A program made the position numbers and the translations under genes. This document shows positions 43,572 through 52,061 of a DNA stretch of 64,000 nucleotides, one piece after another; the stretch's first letter is position 1, and each line of letters opens with the position of its first letter. The DNA comes from Desulfovirgula thermocuniculi DSM 16036 (GTDB lineage Bacteria; Bacillota; Desulfotomaculia; Desulfotomaculales; Desulfovirgulaceae): positions 1 to 64,000 of the forward strand of contig NZ_AUBR01000010.1 in the NCBI RefSeq assembly GCF_000429345.1, given 5' to 3'. Below the pieces are notes generated by a model that was given only the letters and a program-made list of their open reading frames with translations, searched no databases and had not been told where the DNA came from.

Positions 43572-44860
43572 GCCTGGTCACCGCGGCTCTCCTGGGCCTA
43601 CTGGGCCTCTTCCTGCTGATGTTCCTAGGCATGCCCATCAGCCTGGCCATGTTTGTGGTGGGCTTCCTGGGCCTTTTAGCCGTGGCCTCGCCGGCGGCAG
43701 CCTTCAGCGTGCTTACCGGGGACCTGTGGAACCAATTTTCCAGCTACTCCATGAGCGTGATCCCCCTGTACATTTTAATGGGCGAGATCATCTTCCGCAC
43801 GGGGGTAAACGAAAACCTCTTCAGGGCCGCCGCCAGGTGGGTGGGACACCTGAGGGGCGGCCTGGCCGCCACCGTTGTCCTGGCCAGCGCCGGGTTTGCG
43901 GCCATCTGCGGCTCCAACTCGGCCACCGCCGCCTCCATGGGCACGATGGCCTTACCCGAGTTGCGCAAATTTAAATACGACCAAGCCCTCAGCACGGGCA
44001 CTGTGGCCGCCGGGGGCACTTTAGGGGTGATCATCCCTCCCAGCACGGTTCTTTTGGTCATCGCCCTGCAGACGGAACAGTCCATCAGGCACCTGTTTGT
44101 GGCCAGCGTCATCCCCGGCATTATGTTAACGCTTTTGTTTTTGGGCATTGTCCTCTACCTGTGCGGGAGAAACCCCTCCCTCGGCCCCGCCGGCCCGCGG
44201 GCTACCTGGGGGGAAAGGCTTGCCTCCCTGCCCCTGGTGCTGCCCACGCTCCTTCTCTTTGCCTTCGTGCTGGGCGGCCTCTTCCTCGGCTGGTTTACCC
44301 CCACCGAGTCGGGAGCCTTCGGGGCCTTCGGGGCCATGATCCTGGCCCTCGCCCTGGGCAGGCTGAACCCCAAGAACTTGAGCGAGGCGTTGCTGGGCAC
44401 CGTCAGGTCGTCCACCATGGTCATCACGCTCATCGTGGGGGCCATGGTCTTCGGGCGCTTCTTGGCCATCACCAGGCTTCCCTACGAGGTGGCCGCCTGG
44501 GCCGCCTCCCTCCCGCTGCCCCCCGTGTTCATCCTCGCCGGCATCCTCCTGATCTATCTTGCCGGCGGGTGCCTCATGGACGCCCTAGGTTTCTTAATTA
44601 TCTCCATCCCCATTTTTTATCCGGCGCTAATCCAGCTGGGCTACGACCCCGTCTGGCTGGCCGTCGTTTTGTGCATCGTCACCAGCGCCGGAGCCATCAC
44701 CCCTCCCGTAGGCGTAACGGTGTACGTGGTCAAGGGGCTCATGCCCGACGTGCCCCTCATGTCCATTTTTAAAGGCGCCTCCTTCTTCCTCCTCGGCTAC
44801 GCTGCGCTGCTCCTCCTGCTGGTGGCCTTCCCGCAACTGGTAACCTTTGCCGTCAGGTAG
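43568..44860 (+). CDS. TRAP transporter large permease (DctM)
   Basis: A 430-residue permease with about 11-12 transmembrane segments. The family motifs are CGSNSATAASMGTMALPEL near residue 115, GTLGVIIPPSTVL near 150 and a late GAITPPVGVTVYVVKG near 375. It uses a Na+ gradient to take up the ligand delivered by DctP. The ATG overlaps the DctQ stop and has GGGAGGG upstream. Its end overlaps the convergent truD gene by 8 bases. The operon is ligase-DctP-DctQ-DctM. Confidence 0.95.
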   Translation: MSLVTAALLGLLGLFLLMFLGMPISLAMFVVGFLGLLAVASPAAAFSVLTGDLWNQFSSYSMSVIPLYILMGEIIFRTGVNENLFRAAARWVGHLRGGLAATVVLASAGFAAICGSNSATAASMGTMALPELRKFKYDQALSTGTVAAGGTLGVIIPPSTVLLVIALQTEQSIRHLFVASVIPGIMLTLLFLGIVLYLCGRNPSLGPAGPRATWGERLASLPLVLPTLLLFAFVLGGLFLGWFTPTESGAFGAFGAMILALALGRLNPKNLSEALLGTVRSSTMVITLIVGAMVFGRFLAITRLPYEVAAWAASLPLPPVFILAGILLIYLAGGCLMDALGFLIISIPIFYPALIQLGYDPVWLAVVLCIVTSAGAITPPVGVTVYVVKGLMPDVPLMSIFKGASFFLLGYAALLLLLVAFPQLVTFAVR

Positions 44861-46022
44861 AAAACGACACGGTCAGCCTTTTGATGAGCATTGTCCCGTA
44901 GCTCCCCCGGGGCAGCTTGAAGGAAAGGCGCAGTTTTTGCCTTCCGGGGTAGAGCTCGTCGGGCTCTGCCGGCTCCAGGGAGAAGTCCTGCGGGAAGACG
45001 ATGGCCTGGCGGGGGATCGACTTGAAAAAGGCCTGGCGGACCTTGCGCAGGTTAAAGTCGCTGCGCTTGATGCCCCTCTCCTCCAGGATGGCCGCAAAAA
45101 GCTGCTCGCTCCTGGCGTCGGGGAAAGCCATGCGGCTGGCGGCCAGCGGCAAGGCAAGGGACTTCAAGTAGTCCAGCTCCCTTCTTTCCAGGCGGCGGTA
45201 AAAAAGGTACGGCCCGGCCACACCGGGGACGGCGGCAAGCTCAAGCCCTAAATCCTGCAGCACCCTCCTTAAAAGCTCGTTAAAGAGAAAGCTCTGGTAG
45301 GCGGAGAAGAGGAGGGAGAGCTCTTCGCCGGGGATCAGGCGCAGGGCCTCCACGTAAGCTTTGGGTTTTTGGGCAAGCAAAGAAAAAATCTTCTGCTCCA
45401 TAGTAGTCTTTGCGCGGGAAAGGCAGGCCGCCCAGTCCCCCCAGTGCGCGCGGAAAAAGCGCTTTCTCTCCTTGGCCTCTTTTTTTTCTTCCGGGTAAAT
45501 GCCGGTAAGGTAAATTTGCAGGCTGCCGTTGTAGTGCCCCTTGAGCAGCCTTTCGGCCATGAAGCCGAGGTCGCGGTCCATGCTGCCGAAGCGCTGGTCG
45601 TCAAAGTAGTTGGGGAAACCAAAACCCCTCACCTCATCAACCCGCCGGCAGATCATGGCCACCTCCCCTGCACCGAGCGCGCGCAGGGTAATGGCAAACT
45701 CGTTGCCTTCCAGGAGGTCCGGCCCCATGGGCCTGTCCATGTAGCCTATGCTCCTAAAGGAAAAATTCTTGTCCTCCGTGGTCAGGTCGGCACCATGCTT
45801 TACGGTGACGTACTGGAAGGTATGGGCGTGCCTGTCCTTCAAGCCCCCGTAGCTAAAGAGGCGGTAGGGGAGGCCGTGCAGCTTGGCCAGCCGGATGAGA
45901 AGGTCGATGGTGTTCCAATTTTTCTTTTCCAAAAGGTAAAGCCGGTAGGGGCCCTTTCTCTTCACCGGCAGCCGGGCCAACTCCCTGACCACAAAGTCCT
46001 CGGGAGTCACCTTTAGCTTCAT
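44853..46022 (-). CDS. truD: tRNA pseudouridine(13) synthase TruD
   Basis: A 389-residue pseudouridine synthase. Asp63 in YGGLKDRHAHTFQY is the catalytic residue of the TruD motif. Further conserved stretches are GNEFAITLR near 108 and FPNYFDDQRFGS near 138, with an insertion domain between the two catalytic halves as usual. It converts U13 of tRNA to pseudouridine. ATG start with AAAGGAGCAGGAGCGG upstream. It is monocistronic and convergent with DctM. Confidence 0.92.
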   Translation of the reverse strand: MKLKVTPEDFVVRELARLPVKRKGPYRLYLLEKKNWNTIDLLIRLAKLHGLPYRLFSYGGLKDRHAHTFQYVTVKHGADLTTEDKNFSFRSIGYMDRPMGPDLLEGNEFAITLRALGAGEVAMICRRVDEVRGFGFPNYFDDQRFGSMDRDLGFMAERLLKGHYNGSLQIYLTGIYPEEKKEAKERKRFFRAHWGDWAACLSRAKTTMEQKIFSLLAQKPKAYVEALRLIPGEELSLLFSAYQSFLFNELLRRVLQDLGLELAAVPGVAGPYLFYRRLERRELDYLKSLALPLAASRMAFPDARSEQLFAAILEERGIKRSDFNLRKVRQAFFKSIPRQAIVFPQDFSLEPAEPDELYPGRQKLRLSFKLPRGSYGTMLIKRLTVSFST

Positions 46023-46224
46023 CCGCTCCTGCTCCTTTACCCCACCTTCCCCAAATTATGTATCACAGGAGCCCATCATTTTTGACTTCCTCCCACCCCC
46101 TAAGGGGTAGGGCCTTCCCGCGGCGGCTTTGTGATGAGGAGCGACAGGCACTAGCCAGGTATGGGCAGACCACAGGGCCGCCGCTCTTGGCACCGGGGGC
46201 CGGCGCAAAAAAGTTTCGCACCGG
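46023..46224. other. Non-coding gap between truD and vapC
   Basis: No gene fits here. At 46079-46121 the plus strand has a GACTTCCTCCC...GGGTAGGGCCTTCC arrangement, in which CCC-A-CCCC pairs with GGGG-TA-GGG around CTAA. Similar pyrimidine/purine hairpins mark ends of IS200/IS605-group elements, so a remnant end is possible, but no transposase remains. Confidence 0.3.
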
Positions 46225-46659
46225 TTATGGAGAGTACGGGTTATTTTCAGCCGGGAGCATCAGCTGGTCAATACCCAAATCAGGCCTGTTGAATTCTGGG
46301 TCCCGGTGTATCAAAGTGGCAGCTTTACTCCGGGCCACACCGGCTATAAAGGCATCTGCCACACTTAACCCGCCCTTCGCTTTTATTTGGGCGGCCAACC
46401 AAAGCAACTCCTCGTCAGGCCAAATCTCTTCCAGCGGCAACTCCCTTACCTGGAGAACCAGTTTAATGGCCTCATCCAGGTTCTCTTTGGACATCACCAG
46501 GTAAGCAATTTCAAAAATACTCATAAACGAAATGTAAATAATTGCCCGACCTGAAGAAGCTTGCGCAAACAGCTCTTCGATCAGCTCAGCCCCTGTTTCG
46601 TCCTGATAATAGGTCAATAGGGCACTGGTATCCAGCACGTACTTTTTGAGGTCACTCAT
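46225..46659 (-). CDS. PIN-domain ribonuclease toxin (VapC-like)
   Basis: A 144-residue PIN domain. The acidic residues that hold Mg2+ are visible: Asp in KYVLDTSALL near 10, Glu in MSIFEIAYLV near 50 and Asp in GLSVADAFIAG near 103. VapC toxins cut tRNA or rRNA and are held by their antitoxin. The ATG overlaps the antitoxin gene by 8 bases, so expression is coupled. Codon use is less GC-biased than in neighbouring genes, which fits a transferred module. Confidence 0.9.
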   Translation of the reverse strand: MSDLKKYVLDTSALLTYYQDETGAELIEELFAQASSGRAIIYISFMSIFEIAYLVMSKENLDEAIKLVLQVRELPLEEIWPDEELLWLAAQIKAKGGLSVADAFIAGVARSKAATLIHRDPEFNRPDLGIDQLMLPAENNPYSP

Positions 46660-46900
46660 CTGCCTTCCGTTCCTTTTCCCGGTATTTCATCAGTAAATTT
46701 AACAGGTCCTTTCCCTTTCCGGCACCTCGGAAGCTGTTGTACGGTTCGGCGGGCAAGGGAATTATCTTTATCTCTCCTCCCTGGTCGATCCAGGCTATAC
46801 GCGATCCCTCCCGGATATTATAGCGCTCCCTGATGCCGGCTGGAATAACGGTCTGGTAACGGTGACTAACGGTGGTTTTAACAATGTTTCTTGTGTTCAA
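46652..46900 (-). CDS. AbrB/MazE-type antitoxin (VapB-like)
   Basis: An 82-residue antitoxin. The N-terminal SpoVT/AbrB DNA-binding fold is clear in KTTVSHRYQTVIPAGIRERYNIREGSRIAW in pattern (residues about 8-40); the charged tail (KYREKERKADE) should bind the toxin. The TTG start has GAGGAGGTG 9 bases upstream. A promoter with two direct repeats lies just in front, as expected for autorepression. Confidence 0.9.
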   Translation of the reverse strand: MNTRNIVKTTVSHRYQTVIPAGIRERYNIREGSRIAWIDQGGEIKIIPLPAEPYNSFRGAGKGKDLLNLLMKYREKERKADE

Positions 46901-46922
46901 GCCCTACACCTCCTCTTTATTT

Positions 46923-46957
46923 AGCATACAAGACGCATAATCTTATTACAAGACGCA
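46923..46957 (-). promoter_or_regulatory. vapBC promoter with two direct repeats
   Basis: On the minus strand TTGTAA (46946-46951) and TATGCT (46923-46928) are spaced 17 bases. The 11-mer TACAAGACGCA (plus strand) occurs at 46927-46937 and 46947-46957, 20 bases apart, about two helical turns. One copy overlaps the -10 and the other the -35, an ideal place for the antitoxin to repress. Confidence 0.7.
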
Positions 46958-47007
46958 GACTTCTCTCTCACCCCGGGGCAGAGCTTTCTTTAAAAAGTAA
47001 CCCGCAC

Positions 47008-47042
47008 AAAAGGGGCGAGGTTTTCCATCCTCGCCCCTTTTT
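47008..47042 (-). terminator. Terminator of glmS (bidirectional)
   Basis: AAAAGGGGCGAGG (47008-47020) pairs with CCTCGCCCCTTTT (47029-47041) around TTTTCCAT. T-tracts exist on both strands; the glmS transcript on the minus strand ends in TTTTGTG. It is 57 bases after the glmS stop. Confidence 0.88.
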
Positions 47043-47098
47043 ACTGCCACCGGTTCTCCGGAAGGTTCTCCGGAAATGCCCCCTTTTTGGAGCCCTCC

Positions 47099-48928
47099 CT
47101 ACTCCACCGTGACGCTCTTGGCCAGGTTCCGCGGCTGGTCCACGTCGCAGCCGCGGGCCACGGCCATCTGGTAGGCCAGGAGCTGCAGGGGGATGACCGC
47201 CAGTACGGGGGCCACCAGGGGGTCCACTTCCGGGATGTAGATAACGTGGTCGGCCACCTTTTCCAGCTCCCGCTGCCCCTCCATGGTCAGGGCAATAACG
47301 GTGGCCTCGCGGGCCTTTACCTCTTTGATGTTGCTTAAGGTTTTCTCGAAGAGGCTCTTTTGCGTGGCCAGGGCCACAACCGGCACGCCCTTTTCAATCA
47401 AGGCCAGCGTGCCGTGCTTGAGCTCTCCGGCGGCGTAGGCCTCGGCATGAATGTAGGAGATTTCCTTGAGCTTTAAGCTGCCCTCCAGGGCCACGGCATA
47501 ATCCAGCCCGCGCCCGATGAAGAAGATGCTGCTGGCCGCGCAGTAATCCCGGGCCAGTTTTTCGACGAGGTGCCCGTTCTGCAGGACGGCTTCGGCCCGC
47601 CCGTCCAGGCCCTCCAGTTCCCTCACCAGGCGGCCCACCTCTTCGGGAGACATGGTTTCCCGCAGGGCGGCCAGGTGCAGGGCCAGCAGGTACATGGCCA
47701 AGAGCTGGGTGGTGTAGGCCTTGGTGGAGGCCACGGCAATTTCCGGCCCCGCCATGGTGAGGAGGACGAAATCGGCCTCCCGGGCAATGGAGCTTCCCCT
47801 GACGTTGGTCACGGCCAGCACCGGCGCGCCCAGGCGCTTTGCTTCCCGCAGGGCGGCCAGGGTATCCGCCGTCTCCCCGGACTGGCTGATGACCACCACC
47901 AGGGAGCGGCGGTCGATGAGGGGCTGGCGGTAGCGGAACTCGGAGGCAATGTCCGCCTCCACCGGGATGCGGGCCAGGCGCTCGATGACGTACTTGCCCA
48001 CGATGCCCGCGTGGTAGGCCGTGCCGCAGGCGGTGATGAAGATTTTGTCGATCTCGCGCAGCCAGCTTTCCTCCAGGGGCACCCCCTTTAAAACGCCCCG
48101 CGCGCCGTCTTTTGCCAGGTAGCCGTGCAACGTGTTCCGCAGGGCCCGGGGCTGCTCGTGGATTTCTTTGAGCATAAAGTGCGGGAAGCCGTTCTTCTCG
48201 GCCTGGGCTGCGTCCCAGTCCACACGGTAAAGGGGCTTTCTTACCTCCTCCCCGCGGCGGTTGAACACCTTTACCTCGTGCGGAGTGAGCAGGGCTACTT
48301 CGCCGTCCGCCAGGATGTAGGTGTCGCGCGTGTGGGGCAAAAGGGCGGGGATGTCCGAGGCCAGGAAGTTCTCCCCTTTCCCCAGGCCTACCACCAGGGG
48401 GCTGTCCTGGCGCACGGCCACAATTTTCCCCGGTTCCAGGAGGGAGATGGCCGCTACGGCGTACGAGCCCCGCAGGCATTCCACCGTGCGATACATGGCC
48501 GCCAGGAGGTCGCCCCGGTAAAAGTGCTCCAGGAGGTGGACCAGCACTTCGGTATCCGTCTCGGAGGAAAAGCGGTGGCCCTTGGAGCCCAGCCATTCCC
48601 TCAGCTCCAGGTAATTTTCAATGATCCCGTTGTGCACCACGGCAAACTGCCCGCGGCAGTCCGTGTGGGGGTGGGCGTTGGCATCGGTGGGGCACCCGTG
48701 GGTGGCCCAGCGGGTGTGCCCGATGCCCACCCTCGCCTCCCCGTTATAGCCGTTGAGCTCTGACGCCAGGCCGGCCAGCTTGCCTGCCTTCTTACGCACC
48801 ACAAGCGCACCGTTTTCCAGCACGGCAATGCCCGCGGAGTCGTACCCGCGGTACTCCAGCCTGGCCAGGCCTTCAATTAAAATAGGAACGGCCCGGCGAG
48901 GGCCGCAATACCCGACAATACCACACAT
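47099..48928 (-). CDS. glmS: Glutamine-fructose-6-phosphate transaminase (isomerizing)
   Basis: A 609-residue enzyme that makes glucosamine-6-phosphate, the first step to UDP-GlcNAc and peptidoglycan. Cys2 follows the start Met (MCGIVGYCG) and is the glutaminase nucleophile after Met removal. The glutaminase domain ends near 225. Two SIS domains follow, with ISQSGETADTLAAL near 348 and a C-terminal DQPRNLAKSVTVE, the family's signature end. ATG 48928 is chosen so that Cys is residue 2; GGGGGTAAG lies upstream. A glmS ribozyme precedes it. Confidence 0.97.
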   Translation of the reverse strand: MCGIVGYCGPRRAVPILIEGLARLEYRGYDSAGIAVLENGALVVRKKAGKLAGLASELNGYNGEARVGIGHTRWATHGCPTDANAHPHTDCRGQFAVVHNGIIENYLELREWLGSKGHRFSSETDTEVLVHLLEHFYRGDLLAAMYRTVECLRGSYAVAAISLLEPGKIVAVRQDSPLVVGLGKGENFLASDIPALLPHTRDTYILADGEVALLTPHEVKVFNRRGEEVRKPLYRVDWDAAQAEKNGFPHFMLKEIHEQPRALRNTLHGYLAKDGARGVLKGVPLEESWLREIDKIFITACGTAYHAGIVGKYVIERLARIPVEADIASEFRYRQPLIDRRSLVVVISQSGETADTLAALREAKRLGAPVLAVTNVRGSSIAREADFVLLTMAGPEIAVASTKAYTTQLLAMYLLALHLAALRETMSPEEVGRLVRELEGLDGRAEAVLQNGHLVEKLARDYCAASSIFFIGRGLDYAVALEGSLKLKEISYIHAEAYAAGELKHGTLALIEKGVPVVALATQKSLFEKTLSNIKEVKAREATVIALTMEGQRELEKVADHVIYIPEVDPLVAPVLAVIPLQLLAYQMAVARGCDVDQPRNLAKSVTVE

Positions 48929-49009
48929 GAAGCTTACCCCCACGGAACAAGTTTATCCAATAATTAGAAATGCCGGGGCGCAAAAAGGCCACGGCAACTC
49001 TAAGAGCCT

Positions 49010-49181
49010 GCCCGTCAATTTTCCGGCCCTTGCCCTCTGGCCACCAGGCACCCTTTGTCCCGGCCGTTGCCGGCCGGTTTTGTAGTGCCGCTAACGGTCG
49101 TGGCCCGACCGGGGAGCATCCGCCGAAAACTTCGATAAACTCCCTCCTCGTCAACCCGCAGGAAGCGCGGGTTCTGGCGCT
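49010..49181 (-). ncRNA. glmS ribozyme: glmS self-cleaving ribozyme
   Basis: The minus strand contains AGCGCCAGAAC at the expected cleavage site (between 49181 and 49180). Then GTTGACGAGG, AGTTTATCGAAG, TTTCGGCGGATGCTCCCCGG and, further on, GGGACAAAGGGTGCC follow in the order of the known ribozyme core. The core is nearly identical to the Bacillus form as I remember it. It uses glucosamine-6-phosphate as cofactor and cleaves its own mRNA to shut down glmS. The 3' limit is approximate. Confidence 0.95.
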
Positions 49182-49253
49182 TGACCTTTAGGTTGTCTGC
49201 CGGCTGGAAACCGGCCCCTTTTTGTACCCATCCCCCCTTTCCCGGAGATTTAG

Positions 49254-50588
49254 CTAGGCCAGGCAGCGGATGACGTTAACCAGTTCGTCGACTACGGCCC
49301 GCAGGCAATCCCTGTCCCTCGCCTCCACCATGATGCGGATGAGCGGCTCGGTACCTGAAGGGCGCACCAGGATGCGCCCCTGGGCACCCAGGCGCTCCTG
49401 CTGCCTGGCAACGGCCTCGGCCAGGGCAGGGCTGCTCATGACCTTTTCCTTGTCCCTGACCGGCACGTTCTCCAGTATTTGAGGAAACTTCTCCATCTGG
49501 GCGGCCAATTCCTGCAGGGAAGCCCCTTTTTCCTTGACCACCTGCAGGAGATGCAGGGCGGTTAAGATCCCGTCCCCGGTGGTGGTGTAATCCAGCATGA
49601 CAATGTGCCCGCTTTGTTCCCCGCCAAAATTGGCGCCGCAGCGGAGGAGTTCTTCCAAAACGTAGCGGTCCCCCACCTTGGTGCGCCGCACCCGGATGCC
49701 GCTTTCCTGCAGGGCCAGGTCCAGCCCCAGGTTGCTCATCACCGTGACCACCACCGTGTCCCCGGCCAGGCGGCCCTGCTCCTTTAAGTAGCGGCCCAGG
49801 ATGACCATGATTTGGTCGCCGTCCACCAGGTTCCCCGCGTGGTCCACGGCCACCACGCGGTCGGCATCGCCGTCGTGGGCCAGGCCCAGGTGTGCCCCGT
49901 GCGAGACCACGGCCTCCTGCAGCTTTTCCGGGTGCGTGGAGCCGCAGCCGGCATTGATGTTGGCCCCGTCGGGGGAGCTAAAGATGGCCGTCACCTCCGC
50001 GCCCAGCTCCCGCAGCACGCGGGGGGCTACCTGGCTGGCCGCACCGTTGGCGCAGTCCACCACCACCTTGAACCCTGCAAGATCGCAGGACACTGTGCCC
50101 TTTAAAAAAGCCACATAGCGGTCCACGGCGTCGCCGACCTGGTGTACGCGCCCTATTCCTTCCCCCACCGGCAGGGGAATGGAGTCCAGGGAATAGACCA
50201 GGCGCTCTATTTCTTCCTCCACCTCGTCGGGCAGCTTGTAGCCGCTGGCACCGAAAAACTTGATGCCGTTATCCTCCATGGGGTTGTGGGAGGCCGAGAT
50301 GACCACCCCGCCGGCAGCACCCAGCTCCCTGGTCAGGTAGGCCACAGCCGGCGTGGGCAGGACGCCCACCCTCAGCACGTCCACCCCCGCCGAGCAGATG
50401 CCCGCCGCCAGGGCGGCTTCCAGCATGTCGCAGGAGAGGCGCGTATCGCACCCCACGACCATCTTGGCTCCCGGCCTGCCCCCGGAGAGGACGTAAGCTC
50501 CGGCCCGGCCCAGCTTGAGGGCCAGCTCGGGGGTAAGCTCGCGGTTGGCTATCCCCCGCACCCCGTCGGTGCCAAAGAGGCTTCCCAT
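49254..50588 (-). CDS. glmM: Phosphoglucosamine mutase
   Basis: A 444-residue enzyme that turns GlcN-6-P into GlcN-1-P. The N-terminal FGTDGVRG and the phosphoserine loop ISASHNP with Ser100 identify GlmM. DGDADR near 241 is the Mg2+ loop, GGEQSGH near 325 the sugar loop and RPSGTEP near 408 the phosphate loop. ATG 50588 has GAGGGGA 8 bases upstream; a TTG two codons earlier is less likely. A TATAAT lies at 50608-50613 on the same strand. glmS follows 325 bases later, the gap being filled by the ribozyme. Confidence 0.96.
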   Translation of the reverse strand: MGSLFGTDGVRGIANRELTPELALKLGRAGAYVLSGGRPGAKMVVGCDTRLSCDMLEAALAAGICSAGVDVLRVGVLPTPAVAYLTRELGAAGGVVISASHNPMEDNGIKFFGASGYKLPDEVEEEIERLVYSLDSIPLPVGEGIGRVHQVGDAVDRYVAFLKGTVSCDLAGFKVVVDCANGAASQVAPRVLRELGAEVTAIFSSPDGANINAGCGSTHPEKLQEAVVSHGAHLGLAHDGDADRVVAVDHAGNLVDGDQIMVILGRYLKEQGRLAGDTVVVTVMSNLGLDLALQESGIRVRRTKVGDRYVLEELLRCGANFGGEQSGHIVMLDYTTTGDGILTALHLLQVVKEKGASLQELAAQMEKFPQILENVPVRDKEKVMSSPALAEAVARQQERLGAQGRILVRPSGTEPLIRIMVEARDRDCLRAVVDELVNVIRCLA

Positions 50589-50782
50589 CGGCAAATCCCC
50601 TCTCGCTATTATATTTAAAATATGTAACTGCCCACCATTAAGCTCCTCCCCGCAAAAACAGAGCCCACCGCCTGAAAGTATACCACAAAGCCCCCGGCAA
50701 AAACAGTGCGGCGCATTTTTCGGGAAGGATTTCCCGCAAAAGAAGGCGAACTTTTAAGCATACGTTCGAGGGGGGTGATCCC

Positions 50783-52048
50783 TTGCACTTTGTGGTCATA
50801 GGCACCAGCGCGGCGGGCATTGCCGCCCTGGAAACCCTGCGCCGCCTGGGGGGAACCAGGGCGCGCCTTACCGCCGTCACCGATGAGCCCTCCGAGCCCT
50901 ATTCCCGCTGCCTCCTGCCGGATTTGCTGGCCGGCAAAAAGAGCGAATATTCTATCAGGCTCCGCCCCGCCGGCTTCTTCCCAAAGCTGGGGGTGGAGTT
51001 CCTGGCCGGCTTCAAGGTGGTGGCCCTGCACCCGGAAGAGAAAAAGGTTTTCCTTGAGGACGGGCGGCAGCTTTCCTTTGACCGCCTGCTGGTGGCCACC
51101 GGGGCCAGCCCCGTAATGCCGGAGGTTCCGGGGGTTGACACCAGGGGCGTGTTTGCCCTGCGCACCCTGCAGGATGCCCGGGAAATGGCCTCCCTTTTTC
51201 CCCGTGTCTCCCGGGCAATGATCCTGGGCGGCGGCCTGGTGGGGCTAAAAGCTGCGCTGGCCCTTAAGGTAGCCGGCGTGCCGCACGTAACCGTGGCCGT
51301 GGCCAGCCCCCGCCTGCTTACCCGCCAGCTGGACGAAGAAGCGGCGGCCATGGTGGAAAGGGAATTGACTGCCGCCGGCCTGGAGTTCATCTATAACGCG
51401 CAGCCCCGGGCCTTTGTGCCCGGCCCCCACGGCACGCTGGCCGGCGTGGAGCTTGCCGACGGCAGGGAGCTGCCGGCCGACCTGGCCGTGGTGGCCAAGG
51501 GAGTGCGGCCCAACGTCCAGCTGGTGCGCGAAGCGGGCGGCCTGGTGGGGGCAGGCATAGAGGTGGACCGCTACCTGCGCACCTCTCTTCCGGACGTCTT
51601 TGCCGCCGGGGATTGCGTCCAGGTAACCGACCGGCTGACCGGGCGGAAAACTAACTCCGCCCTCTGGACTCTGGCCGCCGAGCAGGGCCGCTACGCGGCG
51701 GCCAACATGCTGGGCCTGGCCCGTTCTTACCCCCCACCCCTTACCAGGCTCAACAGCGCCCGCTTTGGGAACCTGGACGTGGTGGCCGTAGGGAAAATGG
51801 AGGGCGAGGAGGTTTTGAGGGCCTTCGAGGGGACAACCGGCACCTACCGGCGGCTCGTTTTTGAAGGAGATAGGCTGGTGGGGTTCATCCTGGCCGGAAA
51901 GGTGAAGGGAGCCGGAGTCTACACGGCCCTGGTCAAGACGGGGCGACCGGCCTGGAAGTGGCGCCACCTGCTCCTGGAGGGGCGGGCGGGCCGGGTCGTC
52001 CTGGGCTGCCTGCCGCCGCAGCGGCGGGTAGAAAGCAAAATATCATAA
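50783..52048 (+). CDS. FAD-dependent NAD(P)H oxidoreductase linked to CO dehydrogenase
   Basis: A 421-residue two-dinucleotide-fold flavoprotein. FAD binding is VIGTSAAGIAALETL at residue 5, NAD binding is MILGGGLVGLKAALAL near 148, and the second FAD motif is VFAAGDCVQV near 273. PYSRCLLPDLLAG near 43 has a Cys where CoA-disulfide reductases and NADH oxidases keep theirs. In CO-using anaerobes an oxidoreductase of this type often accompanies CooS and CooF and passes CO-derived electrons to NAD(P)+. The TTG start has GAGGGGGGTGA 4-5 bases upstream. It lies 13 bases before cooS. Confidence 0.88.
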   Translation: MHFVVIGTSAAGIAALETLRRLGGTRARLTAVTDEPSEPYSRCLLPDLLAGKKSEYSIRLRPAGFFPKLGVEFLAGFKVVALHPEEKKVFLEDGRQLSFDRLLVATGASPVMPEVPGVDTRGVFALRTLQDAREMASLFPRVSRAMILGGGLVGLKAALALKVAGVPHVTVAVASPRLLTRQLDEEAAAMVERELTAAGLEFIYNAQPRAFVPGPHGTLAGVELADGRELPADLAVVAKGVRPNVQLVREAGGLVGAGIEVDRYLRTSLPDVFAAGDCVQVTDRLTGRKTNSALWTLAAEQGRYAAANMLGLARSYPPPLTRLNSARFGNLDVVAVGKMEGEEVLRAFEGTTGTYRRLVFEGDRLVGFILAGKVKGAGVYTALVKTGRPAWKWRHLLLEGRAGRVVLGCLPPQRRVESKIS

Positions 52049-52061
52049 AGGAGGCGCGGAA

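Noticed and set aside
46058-46504. Plus-strand frame across the truD-vapC gap
   Set aside because: Most of it is antisense to vapC; no ribosome site and no domain.
49204-49228. Hairpin GCCGG/CCGGC near the glmM end as a terminator
   Set aside because: Its T-tract is on the plus strand, where no gene ends; on the minus strand it would cut off glmS from glmM without T residues.
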